Origin: Epinephelus fuscoguttatus
Lineage: Eukaryota; Chordata; Actinopteri; Perciformes; Serranidae
NCBI RefSeq assembly: GCF_011397635.1
Contig: NC_064761.1
Coordinates: forward strand, 30,359,643-30,423,642
Direction: 5' to 3'
DNA length: 64,000 bases
Part shown: one piece after another, positions 1 to 10,577 of the stretch
Layout: the number at the start of each line of letters is the position of its first letter
Position numbering within the stretch: position 1 is the first letter of the stretch
Notes under the pieces: model-generated
The model's input: the letters and a program-made list of their open reading frames with translations, nothing else
What the model was told of the DNA's origin: nothing
Databases searched by the model: none
Position numbers and translations under genes: made by a program

Positions 1-80
1 GTGCAGGCAGCAATCAATCACGCATCAGGTTACACACTCAATAATAGTCTGACTCTTTCATTTGTAGACTCCTCACACAC

Positions 81-515
81 CTACTCTGGTGGGGAAGATG
101 TCCTCATTATTGATGAGCGACTCTATCCAGTCCATCAGCAGGTTCATGTACTTGAGAGCAGGCAGCTTGGTGGGTTTCTTGTAGTCGTCGCCGTCCTGCC
201 ACCTGTACTCGTACCTCAGCCCGCCAGACATGATGGGACACGTGCGCTCGGAGCAGTACTCGCTGACCGTGCCATAGATCAAGTTGATCCTGTTAAAGAA
301 ATCCACCACGTGAACAGCAATCCAGTCGTTGATGTTCTCTCCCTCCGGCAGCTGAACCACTTTCCTCAGGTCTAAGCCGGACTTGAGCGAAGCCTGGGCC
401 TTCTTGTAGAGTTCAAAGCGCTGGGTGCCTGGTTCAAACCGCTTCCTCGGCCTGAATGTTTTGTCTTTGCTGAACACTTGTCCAAGACACAACGCCATTG
501 ACTCAGCCGCTTCCC
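81..515 (-). CDS. mob3c: MOB kinase activator 3C, first coding exon (partial gene)
   Basis: The exon encodes residues 1-139 plus the first base of a Gly codon. MOB3 proteins are non-catalytic co-activators/adaptors related to the NDR/LATS kinase regulators. The start [20 protein letters not shown] and the core [20 protein letters not shown] are characteristic of MOB3; the MALCL start fits MOB3C rather than 3A or 3B. C82 and C87 (YCSERTCP) are the first two zinc ligands of the MOB fold; the paired histidines would be in the next exon, off the left edge. The ATG is at 498-496. A good acceptor (pyrimidine run then CAG) ends at 516, leaving 17 bases of 5'UTR in this exon, so a non-coding first exon must lie upstream (higher coordinates). 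The donor GTGTGTGAG starts at 80. Family length is about 216 aa, so roughly one third is missing only because of the window edge. Nothing suggests a pseudogene. Confidence 0.93.
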
Positions 516-1277
516 CTGAGATAAGGGGAGAATGAGCTCTCCAGAATAATAATGAGTTTTGCGTTTGATAAAGGGTGACCTTCCTGAGAGATGGGACCAG
601 GCTGGTGTGAGCTCGGAAATCAGGTCACAGGGGGCCAGCGTCTGTCATGTAAAGATTTCAGGGCGCTCTTGTTTTTAGACAGTGAGACGTTTCTGTGAAG
701 AAGAAGAACAACAAGAGAAGTCAGAGACCTATTCCTTTCCTGTCAATCCACCACTTTAGGCCAGAGTGACCAAAAATTGCATATGACCAAAACATCAAAG
801 GTATAACTACAAACCATATTATGGTCAGATTGTTTACAAAGGGGGCATACAAACTCTGAAATAATCATGACATCAAAATTCCCAAGCCAAACATTTTCAA
901 GAGCTAGATCATTAAAATGACTCATGCAAGCCAAAATACATAGTGCAAAGAAAACTGTATTTCTCCCCAAGTAAGGACAAAGCAGCGAGTTCATCCCATA
1001 TGCGCCTTTATTGCCTCCTCTGCTCTGTGTGACCAAGATGACCATATCACAAGATCTTCAGTGGCATCCTTTGATAAAATTAGAAACAGTTTCACTCGGC
1101 TGTGGCAAAATTCAGGCCACTAGAGTCAAACATAGTTGAGAAAATGAATGGCATGCTGCGACAAACTAAAGGTTAACCACTTCAAGAGAGCACTGAGAGA
1201 AAATGTCTACAGTACTGTGCTCGCTTTGCTCATTCAGAACATCAGAGTATAAAGGTAGATGCTGTAATGACAAAACT
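516..1277. other. mob3c upstream intron / flank, no gene seen
   Basis: Presumably the 5' intron of mob3c. I see no exon with plausible splice sites and homology, no RNA gene and no recognisable repeat. Short ORFs here look random. Confidence 0.4.
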
Positions 1278-1281
1278 TTAA

Positions 1282-2640
1282 AGGTCCCATATTGTAAAGT
1301 CAGATTCCATGTCTATTTTAATATAAAGCAGGTAAAGGTGCTATATGAATACTGTGAAAGTTTCAAACTGCTCACCACACTGAGGTATGCACACAGTCCA
1401 TGTTCAGAAACTGTGCCTTTAAATGAGCTGTCAAGACTGAAGTTGTGATGTCACAACTATGCTAAACAGACTGAATCACTGTGACTCATGCTTACACTTT
1501 CGGGTAGACAAGTGGCTATTATTCTGAGTTGCAGAGATATGTGAAAACTTATTTTTGATACAACTTTGAGCTGTAATTTTAACATTTAAAGATAGATGGG
1601 GTTTTTTGTTCAGTGTTGCTTTGCTAGCATCTACAATAAACCAAATCTACCGGCATGGAAGGTAATGTACTGCTAAGGACAGGGGCTTCATCAAAATGTA
1701 TTTTAGCCACCGAAATCTCACCTCCCAAAAAATCTAATTTAGTTCAAATCTACTCTATATTTGAATACTGGTCGAGCAGTAGTCCAGCAGCTAATGTTCT
1801 AAAATGAGTGTTTTTGACAATGGAGTCTGGTGGCTTTGATGTGACAGCTTTAATATAGTACACAGTTAAACTGATACTGAGTTTTTTAGGCACAAGGTGG
1901 AGGCTAGGCAAGTTAAATTATATAGCACATTTCATACCCCAAGTGCTTTTTACATTACTCAAGTCAAAGTTCATTGTAGCCCAAAGCACGCCTCGAAGGG
2001 CTGTACAAATAGTAATTTCATATCAATTTAAATGAAATTTTATCTATAAAGTCCAATATCACAAATCAAAATTAGCCTCGGAGGGCTTTAAAGCATATGT
2101 TACTAAAAACGACTTAATTAAGGCAGCATTTGCTCAGCGCTGTTTGATTCTATGTACATGATCTGAGGGTTTTCTATCCGAAAGTTATTATAAATACACA
2201 CTGTGATTCGGTTTATAGACCATTTCAAATGTGACACCAGTCTATGCTTGAAACATAAATGGATCCCTTTGTATTTCCTGCTGAATGGCTTTGCTTTCAA
2301 TGTGATTAAAATCAGGTGACAGGAAGTAAACATGGACCCAAGTTGTTGCCTAGCGATGCGATTTGTGAGGAACTCTCTATAAAGATAGAAAGTGGAACTA
2401 CAGTGCCGTTATAATTAATTCCCAGGCTGCAATGATGGTACAGACACTGGGTTTTTCAGGAGGGGGGGCTTAAAGAGACAGGCATTTCTTAGCATTTCAG
2501 ACAGAGGGTGTATACAGGTATATTCAGGCAGACAGTACGAGATAAATAGTGTGTTTTTTCAACATTAAAGCATTAAAATATGTTCTCGCAGAAACCCAAG
2601 ATACAAGTATGACACTGAAAATGAGCATAAAATGGGACCT
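1282..2640. mobile_element. TTAA-flanked non-autonomous DNA transposon (Kolobok/piggyBac-like MITE), itself interrupted
   Basis: The element begins AGGTCCCATATTGTAAAG directly after TTAA (1278-1281) and ends with the inverted form AATGGGACCT directly before TTAA (2641-2644), giving matching terminal inverted repeats inside a TTAA target-site duplication. Both outer arms (about 1282-1470 and 2270-2640) match, from memory, a very abundant teleost MITE. TTAA duplications occur in piggyBac and Kolobok elements; the AGG terminus favours Kolobok. About 1480-2270 does not look like the rest of the family and probably includes one or more later insertions. No transposase is encoded. Confidence 0.75.
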
Positions 2641-2644
2641 TTAA

Positions 2645-5350
2645 GCTAGGTGTTAAAGCACAGAACATGACAACTGAATAAAAAGCACAGTGTCAGCGCG
2701 ACCTCTGGGAAATGAGTCTTGGGATATGAAGCACAACCAATACAGTATTTACGAGTGATTTTTTTTTTCTAATAGCTATTAACCATCTGGCAGATAATAG
2801 ACACTGATCAGGAGCATGCCCTCAGTGACTGGTTATGTGATCCAAATCCTTTATTGTAATGATGAAAAAACATATTTGAATATTAACTAAGTAGCTTATT
2901 ATAGGAAAATAAGGCGGGCAGTCTGATTGAAAGGGTTGCATTTTATTGTGTTATACTCCACTGAGTTATAATGTGACTGTTTCATACAGTATGTTGCTTC
3001 CACAGATTTGACACTGGAGTCACATTCAAGTGACTGTGGTTGCAACATGATACTATATCCGCATTTGTGTCCCATTTTGAACTGCCGGCCTCAGCGTTTC
3101 CTGTGGTTGTTTCACTGTGACTCGAATTAGCAGAAGTTTCTGTCTCTGCATTATCATCTGTGCTCACGTAATAGACCAAGCACTGATACACTGGTTTGTT
3201 TTGAACTTGTGTTGACCCACTACCTCAGTCCAGAAAACTCCCAGTCCACAGACTCCTCACATCAGCCTTGTACTTTCACTGGGTTGTGCTCACTCTTATT
3301 GTGAAAATGCACACAGCGTTTGATATATGAGAAGGGTACTTTTTCTTTCCACTAGCTTTCACAGTCTGCCTGATCTCAGTTCAAGACTCACCACTGGGGG
3401 AGCATGAATACGTGGTCATGAGATAGCTCTTAATGTGTCCATAACAAAAGGGCTTCTGAGGAGGGCTCATAGTTACAGTGTGTCACTCACTGCTCCATTC
3501 AGGGAGACAGTTTTAGTCAAACATATAACTTGAAACCTGTTAGTTATTGAAGACGGTATTAGTTTGTTCAAAAAGTGACAGCATGAGGACAGAGTGACTT
3601 GAGTCCTGATCACTTTATGTCTCTCTGCATGCCTCAACAGCCTCAGACTGAAGCATGTCTGATCACGCACTGTTGGCATACTTTCATGGTTTTTCTGGAA
3701 TTTGCCTGTGACTCCTCAGACTGACAAAACTCCTCTCAAGACCCAACACATAAATGAGACAGAAAAAAAAGAAGGCACTGCAAGTCACGGTAACCAGAAA
3801 CAAAGGCAGATGGAAATCAATAACAAGAGACTGATATTACAGAATGGAAAAAAGAAGCTGTCTGCACTGTACCTGGCTGAAATCCTACAGCAGAGGAATG
3901 CGGTGGAAAGTTGAGGGGAGTTCAGGGAGGATTCAGGCGCCGGAGCCCTTGGCTATAAACTCCCCGTGGAGGACAGCTCCAGCTGCTCTGCCCCCTCTGG
4001 CTCCTCTGGATCCTCTCCCTCTCTGCCGGCCACTAACAGACCGAGAGTCTCCAACTTCACTCAGCAGCACAGACAACACAGTAAAGAGAGAAAAAGTTGT
4101 TTGGCTTCTCTTCCTGTGGGTGATGTCACATCCTGACTTTGCCTTCTGGGCTGTGTGTGTGTGTGTGTGTGTGTGTGTGTCAGTGTGTGTCAGTGCCTGT
4201 GTGTGGGTGTGTGTGTGCAGGACCTATAAATTGAAAGACTAGAAGGGGTGGAAAAGGTCTTTCGAAACCCCCACTCAGCCCTCCCTGTTTTCCATTTCTT
4301 TCCTTTCTTCTCATCCTGCAGGCAGAGCAGCCAGCCCACTTGTCCCACCAAAGTCCAGCCCTCTGGTAAAGGTCCTGAGAAAACAACCCCTCCTCTTAAG
4401 CCACATATAGGACAGAAGGAGCAGAATGATCCCACAAGCATTTCTGGATGTTTGGCAGTCCGTGCCACTCTTTTTTTTTGTTTTTTTGTGCAGTCTCAAT
4501 AACATATCATTTAAATTCTTGGCCTTTTTAAGATATTGTCATTGAACTTAACCCTAAATAGAGAAAGTGCTTGTCTCTAAAAAAAAAAGTGCTCTTCAAA
4601 CACTCTCAAATCATGAACAAACAAGGCACGTTTGACTAAAACTTTGTATTTACTGACGCCCTTAAGGGCTGAGTGTTCTTACGATAGCCGCCCTGCCTGT
4701 TCCCTCTGTCTTGAAAGTGAATGGGTTCCAAAAACTGAAATGGCACCCAACCTGCAAAATGAAGCTATCTAGACTCTTTGTGATAATTCCTTCCCATATG
4801 GAAGAATAAAACTGTAGGATGACATTGTCATTTACAGAATCAAAGGATCGCACATGCTGAAGTTTCATGATATGAATTACATCTTCTTAGTTAAGGAGTA
4901 ACAGCATGTAAAAGCAGCAGTGCAGACAACTAAAGCTAGATATGTGGCGACAGTTGCCTCCCTCTCCAAGATTAACATATCTTAACTGGGTTCAGTGTGC
5001 ATCCTTATCTGAACACTCCCACAGTGTTTCAGTGAGCTGCAGCCATCAAGTCTGTCGTTGAATCCAGGTGGTGAGATTCCTTCCTATAGGCGACATAGGC
5101 GGCGAGCCAGATTGCAGGCCTTTTTTTTTCTACAATCAAAAAAATTGAACGTCAGGGGAAAATAATCTGAAGATATAATGCTAATAACAGTCTGGGCAGT
5201 AAGGGTACCACCTCTAGTCCTGGCATGTTTATGTGTTCATCAGTGAGGGATCATCACAGTCACAACATGCTGGAGCAGTGATGGCTATGATGGAGTGGTG
5301 TATGTGTTAAGAGCATTAAAGTAAGAGAAAATGAAAAGGCAAAAGTAATT
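2645..5350. other. Gene-free stretch between repeats
   Basis: No exon, RNA gene or complete repeat is recognised. It has a TG microsatellite (listed separately). 3940-4080 is more GC-rich than its surroundings and might be a distant non-coding first exon or promoter of mob3c, but I see no convincing donor or core promoter to support that. Confidence 0.3.
4152..4218. repeat. (TG)n microsatellite, interrupted
   Basis: A pure TG run from 4152 to about 4180 is followed by CAGTG and GGGTG interruptions up to 4218. Open frames across it are low-complexity artefacts. Confidence 0.95.
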
Positions 5351-5351
5351 T

Positions 5352-5700
5352 TCATTCATTCATTTTCCATAACCGCTTATCCTGTTAGGGGTTGCGGGGG
5401 TGTTGGAGCCCCAGCTGACATTGGGTGAGAGGCGGGGTACACTCTGGACAGGTCACCAGACTATCACAGGGCTGACACACAGAGACAGACAAGCATTCAC
5501 ATGCACACTCACACCTACGGTCAATTTAGAGTCACCAGTTAACCTGCATGTCTTTGGACTGTGGGAGGAAACTAGAGTACCTGCAGAAAACCTGCACTGA
5601 CACGGGGAGAACATGCAAACCCTCCACCCCAGATTCAAACCAGGAACCCTCTTGCTGAGAGGCAACAATGTTAACCACTGCATCACCATGCCACCTGCTG
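5352..5700 (+). repeat. Teleost interspersed repeat (probable 3' tail of a non-LTR element)
   Basis: It starts in a CATT microsatellite and runs through TTTTCCATAACCGCTTATCC, a GGGTTGCGGGGG segment, GGCGGGGTACACTCTGGACA and GTGGGAGGAAACTAGAGTACC. This order of motifs is that of a very common fish repeat which I recall as the 3' region of RTE/Expander-like retroposons; the class assignment is from memory. A shorter copy in the opposite orientation is at 14,858-14,978, and its outer end also abuts an ATTC tract. No protein is encoded. Confidence 0.75.
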
Positions 5701-5949
5701 CAGTACAAAAATGCTGCAGTAAGAAGCTCATGTTCACAAATATTAACTGAATTTTCTGAGGCCGTGGAAATAACATAGTGGAATTCTTAATTTAGGAGGT
5801 GTTCCCCTTTAACAAGTAGGAGGATTTTCTCAACACATAAAGGAAGGCTTCATTCTTCTGTTGATCACAGACATTCAAAATCAGCACATCTGGAGATACA
5901 TGTTTGTCACTGGACAGGAAGGGGAGGAAAACTAACTAAAGCTTTCAGA

Positions 5950-6085
5950 CAAATGTAACAGAGTATAAAGTACAATATTTATCTCTGAAATGTAAAGAAA
6001 TGAAAAGTACCTTAAATTTGTACTTACAGAACAATACAATAGGTTACTTGAGTAGATGTACTTAGTTACTTTCCACCGCTGTGCA
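5950..6085. repeat. Short interspersed repeat fragment (GTAC-rich fish family)
   Basis: The string from AGTATAAAGTACAATATTTATC to CTTAGTTACTTTCCACCGCTG matches a widespread fish repeat characterised by repeated AAAGTAC/AGTACTT words ending in CTTTCCACC(A/G)CTG. A second small piece of similar sequence is near 30,445-30,495 (AATACTCCAGTAAAGTACAAG). Identification is by recall only. Confidence 0.5.
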
Positions 6086-8579
6086 TTTACATCTTTATAT
6101 TATTCATTACTTGCTGGAAACTTCACTTGAAAGGGGACATGGGCAAAACAAAGTTGTCATAAGTTGCAGTAACACAACATATCCACTTGGGGTCACTGTG
6201 ACTGTTATTATGAGTGCTGTTTTAGACACTTTGCACATGCAGGGTGATCAGTGAGTTATCAGGGGAATACCCTTTCTTTCAGAGCAGCAGGTGGTTTTGG
6301 CTTCAGTGCTGACTGAATATCACTCAGTGCTTATAATGGGGCATAAAATGTTTGCATACTGTACAATATATGAATAAAGTGGCCTATGGGAAAGCACAAG
6401 ACGACACTACTGAGCTTAAGTGTTGGATTAGCTGGAAAAACCTGATTCAAAAGGTATTCAAAATATGTTACCTATACATGCACGCACTGCAATTTCAATC
6501 TCTCAGAATCTCCCACTAGTGACGACATACACAGGAAACACGCATGACACATTGTGCATCCTGCTGCCCTTTGCTCTACTTTTGCTCTGGGTGTTACAGT
6601 CATCACCCAAAAATGTGACACAAGAGGAAGTGCAACTAGTCAGGCCTTTTTTCACCTATGACTGTCACTCAGTACTCACTGTCATTATTGTCACCAAACC
6701 CACACTGCCAGTCCAAACAAACACAAAGGCAAATGAAACTGTTGCAGGTGGAAAGTTGTTTTGCCTGTTGCTGAAGTGTAAATGTTACTATTTGTTCTCA
6801 ACTGAACTAACAGCTTAATCTGAAAAATACATATATTAACGGCATTTTCTATATTTGACATATATATTAGGTGCATATTTTGCCAGTATAATAGAGACAC
6901 ACATGTGCCAAGCTTTACTGTGGATTAATCTTCTGTCTGTGGTACCTTTACGAGACATTTTTGTATGTTTCTGTGTTGAAATGTGTGTCTTAACTTAAAC
7001 AAAATTATTTATCCCGGTTTAAAAAGCTCTCCTGACGCCTCAGGTAGGCTTACTGTAAGAGAGGGCCCCACGCTTAAAGCTGAAGCTGTACTGGATGATG
7101 TCTGATCACACAAGCAGAGCAGGTTTCAGATCCTCTGGTCTCTCTGTAATCTCTGTGTAATCATTACAGGTGAAGCTCACTATCAGGTCACCTACAACAT
7201 TCCAGAAGCCCTACGCTGGACTCAAACAGGCTGCTTGTGTGGGATCCCTTTAAGTTACCCGCATCACATCCTCCTCCTAAATGTTAAACATTAAATAAAC
7301 TGACACATACCTGAGCAGAGGCACGTTTTACATAACGTGAAATGTAAAACATGCTAAACATGCTACTGCAGCAGTTTAAAGACATGTACAAGCTGACGTC
7401 TCTTATCTTTACTGGGGATCAGATTCTGTCATTCACTGATCTGACGCTTGAATTACAGCGTTGTGTAAATGATGTGTGGGGTGTCTTTTATCCCAGTGTG
7501 CAGTGGTGCAAGATACAATCAGTTCAAGAAATAAATAAAGATACGAAGATTGTTTAAAGGATGACAGTTTAAGTAGGGTAGACCATGTACAATTGTGAGA
7601 GATGACACTCCGCACATGCTCAGTTAGATTGTCTGTTTGCTTACAAAAAAGGAGCCACATTTGAAACTGGAAAACATAGCTTTTCTTTTGGATACTGTCC
7701 TGAGATCAGATGTCTAGGGATCCAAACAAGTATTATTAGGGTCAGTATTTTGTAAGCTGAAAATAGACATGACTAACATGTCATAGTAGCAGTCAGGCCA
7801 GTTGACATGTGACGAAAACATGGCTGGTGATGCTGGGACAGTTGTAATGCCTTGTTACAGTCGTCCCTGAACCAAGAACTTTCATTTATATTTAAAAAAT
7901 AAATAAATAAATAATTATGAGGCCTACATCAGCTAAGTTACATGTAAAGATAATGATAATCAGTTGCATGCTAATAGTCTGTGGAAAGGCAGGTCTAAAG
8001 CTTTAGAGAAAAATGATTGAAGCCACAAAAAAAAAAAAAAAAAAAACAGGAAGTAGAAAATTTAAGACTCATTTGATGAAGATCTGCTCCAGTGCTGATG
8101 GACGTGACCTTTACACTGTGACTCAGAGCGATTTCATCATTGTGGACTGTCACATTTTAATGTGAGGCTTCCCCTTTTTTATGTCATGCAGCCTGGCATA
8201 GAAAGGCAATGGTTATTAGATTAAAAAATAGTCACAATAACATGGTGAGTATCTGAGTATCTGACTGAATAATTGTGTATATTGTAGACATGTCACAACC
8301 GTCCCTGCACACCAGTACAGTTGTGACATTGGAGTGACTTTATTTAAATCGATATAGCAACCTGTACACATGGATGGATTACTGAACGGGCCCCCTGGTC
8401 TACACTTGCAAAATGTCACTCAAATGAACATGTACCAAACATGAATGACTACAAAGAGATGTGAAAAGACCACAGGAGAAGCAAAGAAACCACAGAGTGA
8501 GACTAAAAGAATAAGGAATGACAAAATTACCTCTAAGAGTCACGAAATAACGTCATGGAGACCCAAAGGACTGCAAAAA
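6086..8579. other. Gene-free stretch
   Basis: AT-rich non-coding sequence. Only a poly(A) run at about 8027-8046 and scattered short words are notable. No exon or RNA gene is supported. Confidence 0.35.
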
Positions 8580-8904
8580 CAGGGTGTCTATAGATATAAC
8601 CAAGTTAAAGACTTTTTAATACCTTGTTAATACAACCTTGTATGAAATTTAAGACCAAACCTGCAATGGATATACACTATATCTGTGTACACTATATCTA
8701 TCTTATTAACAGTAAGGAAAAATGACAACAATTGGGTCATAAATTCTATTTATCATTGCAAATTGACGCTCTGTCCAATAATTGTAAAAAGTCATTGGGT
8801 CTGTAAGGCTGGAGAAACTTTCACGGTAATGTGACAGAAAATATTTAAGACCTAGCCTATCGAATCTTGATTTAAGACAATTGAAGACTTTTTAAGACAC
8901 CCTG
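8580..8904. mobile_element. Small non-autonomous DNA transposon with CAGGGTGTCT termini
   Basis: The left end CAGGGTGTCT (8580-8589) is mirrored by AGACACCCTG (8895-8904). Inside, GACTTTTTAATACC near the left and GACTTTTTAAGACACC near the right, plus several TTTAAGACC words, continue the subterminal symmetry. The CAGGG termini are hAT-like. Flanks are A-rich (GCAAAAA / AAAAAGA), so the 8-bp duplication is not clear. At 325 bp it is a MITE with no coding capacity. Confidence 0.65.
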
Positions 8905-9229
8905 AAAAAGACAAAATAACCACAAGGAGACACAAAGGGAGCACAAAGAGATGCAAAACCACCACAAAGTCTGGTGTCTTGCGCTTATGAAGGAGAGGTG
9001 GAGGAAGCCCTTTGCTTATCTGTGCCCAGGGGCCCATTGTGATGCTAACTCTATACTCCTGCCTCCAAATTGGAGTGTATCATCTACTGTGCACCAGAGA
9101 TTAGACAGGTCCACTCCCACCAGCAGCAGAATTACATTGCATTGGTCTGAGCAAGCATCATCTGCCAGTTGAGTTTGTTAGAAACAACCTGCAGCTGATT
9201 GATTTTGTATCGGTGCTGACTGACATTTG

Positions 9230-9434
9230 ATACTGTCAGTTGGTTACGTCCTTATTAGGCGACCGGCTCGTAGCAGTGTAGCCCTGAGGTGACTCCACCT
9301 TTTTTCCAGCTCCATCAACGGGTTGAGTCAAGAGGAAGATTTTAGCAGAGAGGAAGAGGAAGCAGACTGTCTTCACACACCAGCCGGGCGACGCTTTCAG
9401 CCTGCTTTTGACAGTTTCCGCAGGTTTAAACAAG
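9230..9434 (+). promoter_or_regulatory. Candidate GC-rich promoter and non-coding first exon
   Basis: A region richer in CpG than its flanks (about 9230-9730, including a GGGGGCGCGCGCGC tract at 9544-9557) surrounds a strong splice donor, CAAG|GTGAGTAG, at 9434/9435. No long ORF precedes it, so it would be a 5'UTR exon on the plus strand. The next plus-strand coding gene is elovl1, 16 kb downstream, so this is most simply an alternative elovl1 first exon; it could belong to an unrecognised non-coding RNA. Inference only. Confidence 0.35.
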
Positions 9435-10279
9435 GTGAGTAGTTTCTTTAACTGGTTTTATACAGTGTCACAGTTCGCGGTCTGTGGACTTAAAGAGGTT
9501 TTTATTCCATTTCAGGTGCGTTTATTTCTTGGGAGGGGTGCTGGGGGCGCGCGCGCTGCCAGTTTCCGTAACGTCATTTATTCATTCAGGGGCTTCATTT
9601 GTTGTTTTTATTTCCAAGTGGAGTATTTTAGACTAAAATACACGTTTTCTGCTCATTATAAAGGCTGGGGTTAGTGTTTCTGCAAATGAAAGTTGGGCGC
9701 GTGTCACCTCTGACCTCGTATCCGGTGCGCACGAATGTGTATCCCTTGAAAACATGTGGTTTACAATGAAATTTGCATACCAATCAGTGTAGTTATTTTA
9801 GCCATTGATGCTATCGTCCTGTATCTCATCATTTGCACCTGTCCTGCGGACAAAGAGCTCATTGACAGCCGGATCTCCTCCGCTCGGCTCAGTGGGTGTC
9901 CTGCACTTTGAAGGCTTTTATATCCTAATGGGAGTGATAAAGAGGACACTTTGTTGTGTGTGTTTATGTGCAACAGGTAGATCAGCATTCTACCTTAGTT
10001 TCATTAGAGTCTATCAAAGTGAGACTTACCTGCTGGCCACATGTTGTAACTGTGTCTAACGGTTTAGAGACAGAGTGGACTCAGATGCATTCATGGGTCC
10101 ACCTTGGTCCACACATTTAAAAAAAAATGGGTCCAGTTTAATTCACTCTCGAGCACAGATTTGTAAGACTGCTGGATGTCATTGGTCATTTTTTGGTAAC
10201 TGAGAATATGTATTGGGTTGGCATTTGACTCACTTGAGTAGAAGGAGGAGTTGAACTTTTTACCCATACATAGTTGCTA

Positions 10280-10450
10280 CCCAGGTAGCCCCAGCATAAC
10301 CCCTGTGGAGCCCACTTGGGTAAACCCATCCATGTGGGCGATTGGCATGGCGTCAATATGGAGCCCATGGACAATATCATATGGGGCCCACTTGTCAGAA
10401 GAACATGTAGTACCCACATGGGCCTCGCTTAAGATGTTGGCTGGGCCACT
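10280..10450. repeat. Internally repetitive segment with GCCCA(C/T)TTGGG / CCCACATGGGC words
   Basis: Related words recur at short intervals: GAGCCCACTTGGG, CCATGTGGGCG, GAGCCCATGGAC, GGGCCCACTTGTC, ACCCACATGGGCC. They occur in both orientations, so the segment can fold partly on itself. It resembles a degenerate satellite or palindromic MITE, but I cannot name a family. It is directly followed by the SINE below. Confidence 0.45.
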
Positions 10451-10479
10451 TTCCACCACTTTCTAATTTAAAATGAAAA

Positions 10480-10577
10480 TAAATTAGGTTGGAATTGAAC
10501 CCGCAGCCGCTGCGGCATGGACACAGCCTTTGTACATGGGGCGTTTGCTCTATCCGTTAAGCCAGTGGGTGCCCCTA
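10480..10577 (-). mobile_element. tRNA-derived SINE head (fragment)
   Basis: On the minus strand it has a Pol III box A (TGGCTTAACGG, 10,564-10,554) and box B (GGTTCAATTCC, 10,501-10,491) in the right order, joined by GGGGCG, a GCCGCAGCGGC hairpin and GTACAAAGGC. The same architecture recurs at 43,866-44,034. The A-B spacing and hairpin are SINE-like, and it does not fold as an intact tRNA. Only the tRNA-like portion is clear here. Confidence 0.65.

Noticed and set aside
2982-3191. Ser/Thr-rich minus-strand frame (TETSANSSHSETTTGNAEAG)
   Set aside because: Only 69 codons with no domain, splice sites or conservation cue.
10480-10577. tRNA gene on the minus strand
   Set aside because: Boxes A and B are present, but spacing is wrong and no cloverleaf forms; a related copy at 43.9 kb shows it is a SINE.
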